In this document: positions 61,731 through 64,000 of the stretch, one piece after another
How positions within the stretch are numbered: the stretch's first letter is position 1
Layout of the letters: the number at the start of each line of letters is the position of its first letter
DNA from: Streptomyces zagrosensis
Lineage (GTDB): Bacteria; Actinomycetota; Actinomycetes; Streptomycetales; Streptomycetaceae
Reading direction: 5' to 3'
Length of the DNA stretch: 64,000 nucleotides
Assembly (NCBI RefSeq): GCF_014203645.1
Contig: NZ_JACHJL010000001.1
Coordinates: 1-64,000 of the forward strand
Notes under the pieces: model-generated
Told to the model about the DNA's origin: nothing
Database searches by the model: none
Seen by the model: the letters and a program-made list of their open reading frames with translations, nothing else
Position numbers and translations under genes: made by a program

Positions 61731-62924
61731 ATGTCCTCCGCGTTGACCGATCTCTACCGGTATCCGATCGTGCAGGCCCCCATGGCGGGTGGTGCCTCGC
61801 GCCCGCAGCTCGCCGCCGCCGTGGGAGCGGCCGGGGGGCTCGGTTTCCTCGCCGCCGGGTATAAGACGCCAGGGGCGATGTACGAGGAGATCAAGCATCT
61901 GCGCGCGCAGAGCGATGCGCCGTTCGGCGTGAATGTCTTCATGCCGCAGCCCGCCACGGCAGACCCCTCCGCCGTCGCCGTCTACCGCGATCAGCTCGCG
62001 GGCGAGGCCGCTTGGTACGAGACGCCGCTCGGTGATCCCGACGCGGGCACCGACGATGCCTATGACGCCAAGCTCGCGATCCTCCGCGAAGATCCGGTGC
62101 CAGTCGTCTCGTTCACCTTCGGCTGCCCGACGCGCGCCGTGTGCGAGGCGTTCGCCAAGGTCGGCACGGTGACCGTGGTGACCGTCACCACCGTGGACGA
62201 AGCGCTCGCCGCACACGCGGCGGGTGCCGACGCCGTCTGCGTGCAGGGCATCGAGGCGGGCGGCCATCAGGGCACGCACCGCGATGACCCGCACGCCCAG
62301 GGCCCCGGCTCGGGGATCGGGCTGTTGTCGCTGATCGAGCTGGTACGGGACGCGGTGCCGCTGCCGATCATCGCCGCCGGCGGGCTGATGCGCGGCGCGC
62401 AGATCGCCGCCGTACTCGCGGCCGGCGCCTGCGCCGCGCAGCTCGGTACCGCGTTTTTGGTCTGTCCCGAGTCCGGCGCGAACCCCCTGCACAAGCGGGC
62501 CATGACCGACACCGTCTTCACGCGTACGGAGTTGACCCGGGCCTTTTCCGGGCGCCCGGCTCGCGGCCTGGTGAACCGTTTCCTACGCGAGCACGGCCCG
62601 TATGCACCACCGGCCTATCCGCAGGTGCACCACCTCACCTCCGGGCTACGGAAGGCCGCCGCGAAGGCCGGCGACCCGCAGGGCATGGCGCTGTGGGCAG
62701 GACAGGGGCACCGGCTGGCCAGGGAGCTGCCGGCGGAACACCTGGTGGCGGCGCTGGTCGCCGAACTCAACGCCGCCCGCATGGAGTTGACCGCCGCCGC
62801 CGGGCACGCGCCGACCCAGCGGCACGCCGAAGACGGCTACGTCCAAGAGGGTTACGCCGAAGAGGGTTACGCCGAAGAGGATTACGCCGGAGAGCGCTAC
62901 GCAGCAGAGGGCGGGGCCGCGTGA
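61731..62924 (+). CDS. Nitronate monooxygenase family flavoprotein
   Basis: A TIM-barrel FMN enzyme of the 2-nitropropane dioxygenase/NMO family (397 residues): YPIVQAPMAGGASRPQLAAA, GGLGFLAAGYKTP, FGVNVFMPQP, VVSFTFGCP, GADAVCVQGIEAGGHQGTH (His-containing active-site loop) and IIAAGGLMRGAQIAAVLAAG. It likely oxidises alkyl nitronates or a related electrophile; exact substrate unknown. The last ~30 residues are an unusual acidic Tyr repeat (EEGYAEEGYAEEDYAGERYA) from 15-bp DNA repeats. The stop overlaps the rsmE start as GTGA, so the two genes are translationally coupled. Confidence 0.9.
   Translation: MSSALTDLYRYPIVQAPMAGGASRPQLAAAVGAAGGLGFLAAGYKTPGAMYEEIKHLRAQSDAPFGVNVFMPQPATADPSAVAVYRDQLAGEAAWYETPLGDPDAGTDDAYDAKLAILREDPVPVVSFTFGCPTRAVCEAFAKVGTVTVVTVTTVDEALAAHAAGADAVCVQGIEAGGHQGTHRDDPHAQGPGSGIGLLSLIELVRDAVPLPIIAAGGLMRGAQIAAVLAAGACAAQLGTAFLVCPESGANPLHKRAMTDTVFTRTELTRAFSGRPARGLVNRFLREHGPYAPPAYPQVHHLTSGLRKAAAKAGDPQGMALWAGQGHRLARELPAEHLVAALVAELNAARMELTAAAGHAPTQRHAEDGYVQEGYAEEGYAEEDYAGERYAAEGGAA
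62836..62907 (+). repeat. 15-bp coding repeat at the end of the NMO gene
   Basis: GGTTACGCCGAAGAG-type units occur about four to five times, two of them identical, encoding (E/G)-Y-A-E-E. The repeat forms the protein's C-terminal tail. Confidence 0.65.
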
Positions 62925-63664
62925 CCGCCCCGGTCTTTGTCACCGGCCCCCTGGACGGCGCCGCGGTCGGCACCACGCTCACGCTGGACGGCCCCGAGGG
63001 GCGGCACGCGGTGGCGGTGCGTCGGCTTCGGGTTGGCGAGCAGGTCGTGCTGACCGATGGCGCCGGCCTGGGCGCGTACGGCGCGGTGACCGCCGTCGAG
63101 GGCAAGGACCGGCTGACGGTCGAGGTGGCGGAGGTACGCGTCGAGCCGGCGCCGCTGCCCCGGATCACCGTCGTCCAGGCGTTGCCCAAGGGCGACCGGG
63201 GCGAGCTCGCCGTGGAGACCATGACCGAGACCGGCGTGGACGCCATCGTGCCGTGGCCCGCCGCCCGCTGCGTCACCCAGTGGCGGGCCGAGCGGGGCGC
63301 CAAGGCGCTGGCCAAGTGGCGGTCCGCCGCCCGAGAGGCGGGCAAGCAGTCGCGCCGGCTGCGCTTTCCCGAGGTCGCCGACGCGATGACCACGCCCCAG
63401 GTGGCCGAGTTGTTGTCGCGGGCCACGTTCGCCGCCGTCCTGCACGAGGAGGGCTCTGAGCCGTTGGCCGCAGCGTCGCTGCCGGACCAGGGTGATCTCG
63501 TGTTGGTCGTCGGGCCCGAAGGGGGCGTATCCCCGGAGGAGTTGGCGGTGTTCGCCGACGCGGGCGCCGGACCGTACCGGCTGGGTCCGAGCGTGCTGCG
63601 GACCTCCACGGCCGGGACGGCCGCGGTCGCGCTGCTGCTCGGCCGGACGGGACGCTGGGGGTAG
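62921..63664 (+). CDS. rsmE: 16S rRNA (uracil(1498)-N(3))-methyltransferase
   Basis: RsmE methylates U1498 of 16S rRNA using S-adenosylmethionine. The 247-residue product has an N-terminal PUA-like domain (GPEGRHAVAVRRLRVGEQVV) and a SPOUT-type knot with VQALPKGDRGELAVETMTET, WRSAAREAGKQSRR, VVGPEGGVSPEEL and LGPSVLRTSTAGTAAVALLL. GTG 62921 overlaps the preceding stop by two bases. In other streptomycetes it also follows dnaJ closely, with the NMO-like gene between. Confidence 0.93.
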   Translation: MTAPVFVTGPLDGAAVGTTLTLDGPEGRHAVAVRRLRVGEQVVLTDGAGLGAYGAVTAVEGKDRLTVEVAEVRVEPAPLPRITVVQALPKGDRGELAVETMTETGVDAIVPWPAARCVTQWRAERGAKALAKWRSAAREAGKQSRRLRFPEVADAMTTPQVAELLSRATFAAVLHEEGSEPLAAASLPDQGDLVLVVGPEGGVSPEELAVFADAGAGPYRLGPSVLRTSTAGTAAVALLLGRTGRWG

Positions 63665-63757
63665 GGGCCCGCCGACCCGTGTGGGTGTCCCACGAACGGG
63701 GGAGTGGCTGAGGGAGCCCTTTCGTGCATGTGGGAGGGGCTGGCAGGCTTGCCGTCC

Positions 63758-64000
63758 ATGGGGGCAACGAGACAAGCACGACGATGGCGGCACACGGTCA
63801 TCGCGCTGGGTGCGCTGGGTACGGCGGTTGGCACGTTGGCGGCCTGTGACGACGTCGAGGGCGGGCTGCGCGCGACCACCGTAGCGGTCACCACGGACAA
63901 GGTAGGCACCCGCGCGTTGGAGCGCGGTGGAATCGATGTGCAGTGGCTGACCTGCACGGCGCAAATCAAGCGCGAGGACGACGGCAAGGGCAACGACCGT
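63758..64000 (+). CDS. Lipoprotein, truncated by window end
   Basis: The first 81 codons of a gene that continues past the window. A signal peptide with a basic N-region, a hydrophobic core (TVIALGALGTAVG) and lipobox LAAC (Cys30) predicts a lipid-anchored surface protein. The visible mature part (DDVEGGLRATTVAVTTDKVG, QWLTCTAQIK) is not recognised. CAGGCT eight bases before ATG 63758 could be the -10 of a leaderless transcript. The product is 93 bp downstream of rsmE. Confidence 0.75.
   Translation, partial: MGATRQARRWRHTVIALGALGTAVGTLAACDDVEGGLRATTVAVTTDKVGTRALERGGIDVQWLTCTAQIKREDDGKGNDR

Overview
The window is GC-rich throughout, with a strong G/C bias at third codon positions, many GTG starts, a few CTG starts and many apparently leaderless promoters. 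This points to a streptomycete-type actinomycete chromosome. The backbone order (radical-SAM-linked DUF2344 protein, RNase E/G, rplU, rpmA, obgE, proB, proA, nadD, LytR_C protein, rsfS, phosphatase, tRNA-Ala, leuS, degV, comEA, comEC, holA, rpsT, lepA, hemW, hrcA, dnaJ, rsmE) is, from memory, the conserved Streptomyces core block. No database search was run; identities rest on motifs and remembered family features.

Layout: 1-894 is a scar of mobile DNA: the 3' end of a group II intron (catalytic domain V and domain VI), a degraded IS1380-type transposase fragment and another gene remnant. 895-11132 holds a 49-residue-repeat membrane-associated protein, the DUF2344 protein (CTG start), a very large RNase E/G, the L21/L27 ribosomal proteins and the ribosome-assembly GTPase Obg. 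11133-15511 has a convergent TagF-like glycerophosphotransferase and proB; an 11-bp tandem array resembling PhoP direct-repeat units lies between them. 15512-26087 holds proA, a paralogous pair of membrane proteins sharing an SVVFDE motif, an M48 protease, two tiny membrane proteins too short for usual gene finders, nadD, a LytR_C protein, rsfS and a CTG-started histidine phosphatase.

26217-30009 is a 3.7-kb segment (MmyB-type regulator, divergent DHA2 efflux pump, two zinc-knuckle proteins) bounded by two identical complete tRNA-Ala(GGC) genes. 30419-33455 is leuS with a complete transcription attenuator: a 12-residue leader peptide with three consecutive Leu codons, alternative hairpins and a U-tailed terminator. 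33705-40288 holds a coiled-coil membrane protein, degV behind a dyad operator, and comEA/comEC, where comEC carries ten perfect copies of a 9-bp repeat. 40191-44207 looks like an accessory insertion between comEC and holA: a membrane-anchored PstS-like protein whose gene overlaps the comEC 3' end, and an ArsR-type regulator coupled to a DHA3 efflux pump with a perfect operator at the regulator start.

44329-64000 returns to backbone: holA, rpsT, lepA, a long-chain acyl-CoA ligase, a SpoIIE-type phosphatase with an anti-sigma kinase-like domain, hemW, a Uma2 protein, DUF3097 and MBL-fold proteins, a CIRCE-controlled hrcA-dnaJ operon, a nitronate monooxygenase-like protein overlapping rsmE, and a lipoprotein cut by the window end. 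Main themes are translation and ribosome assembly, RNA decay, proline and NAD synthesis, competence-type DNA uptake proteins and envelope functions.
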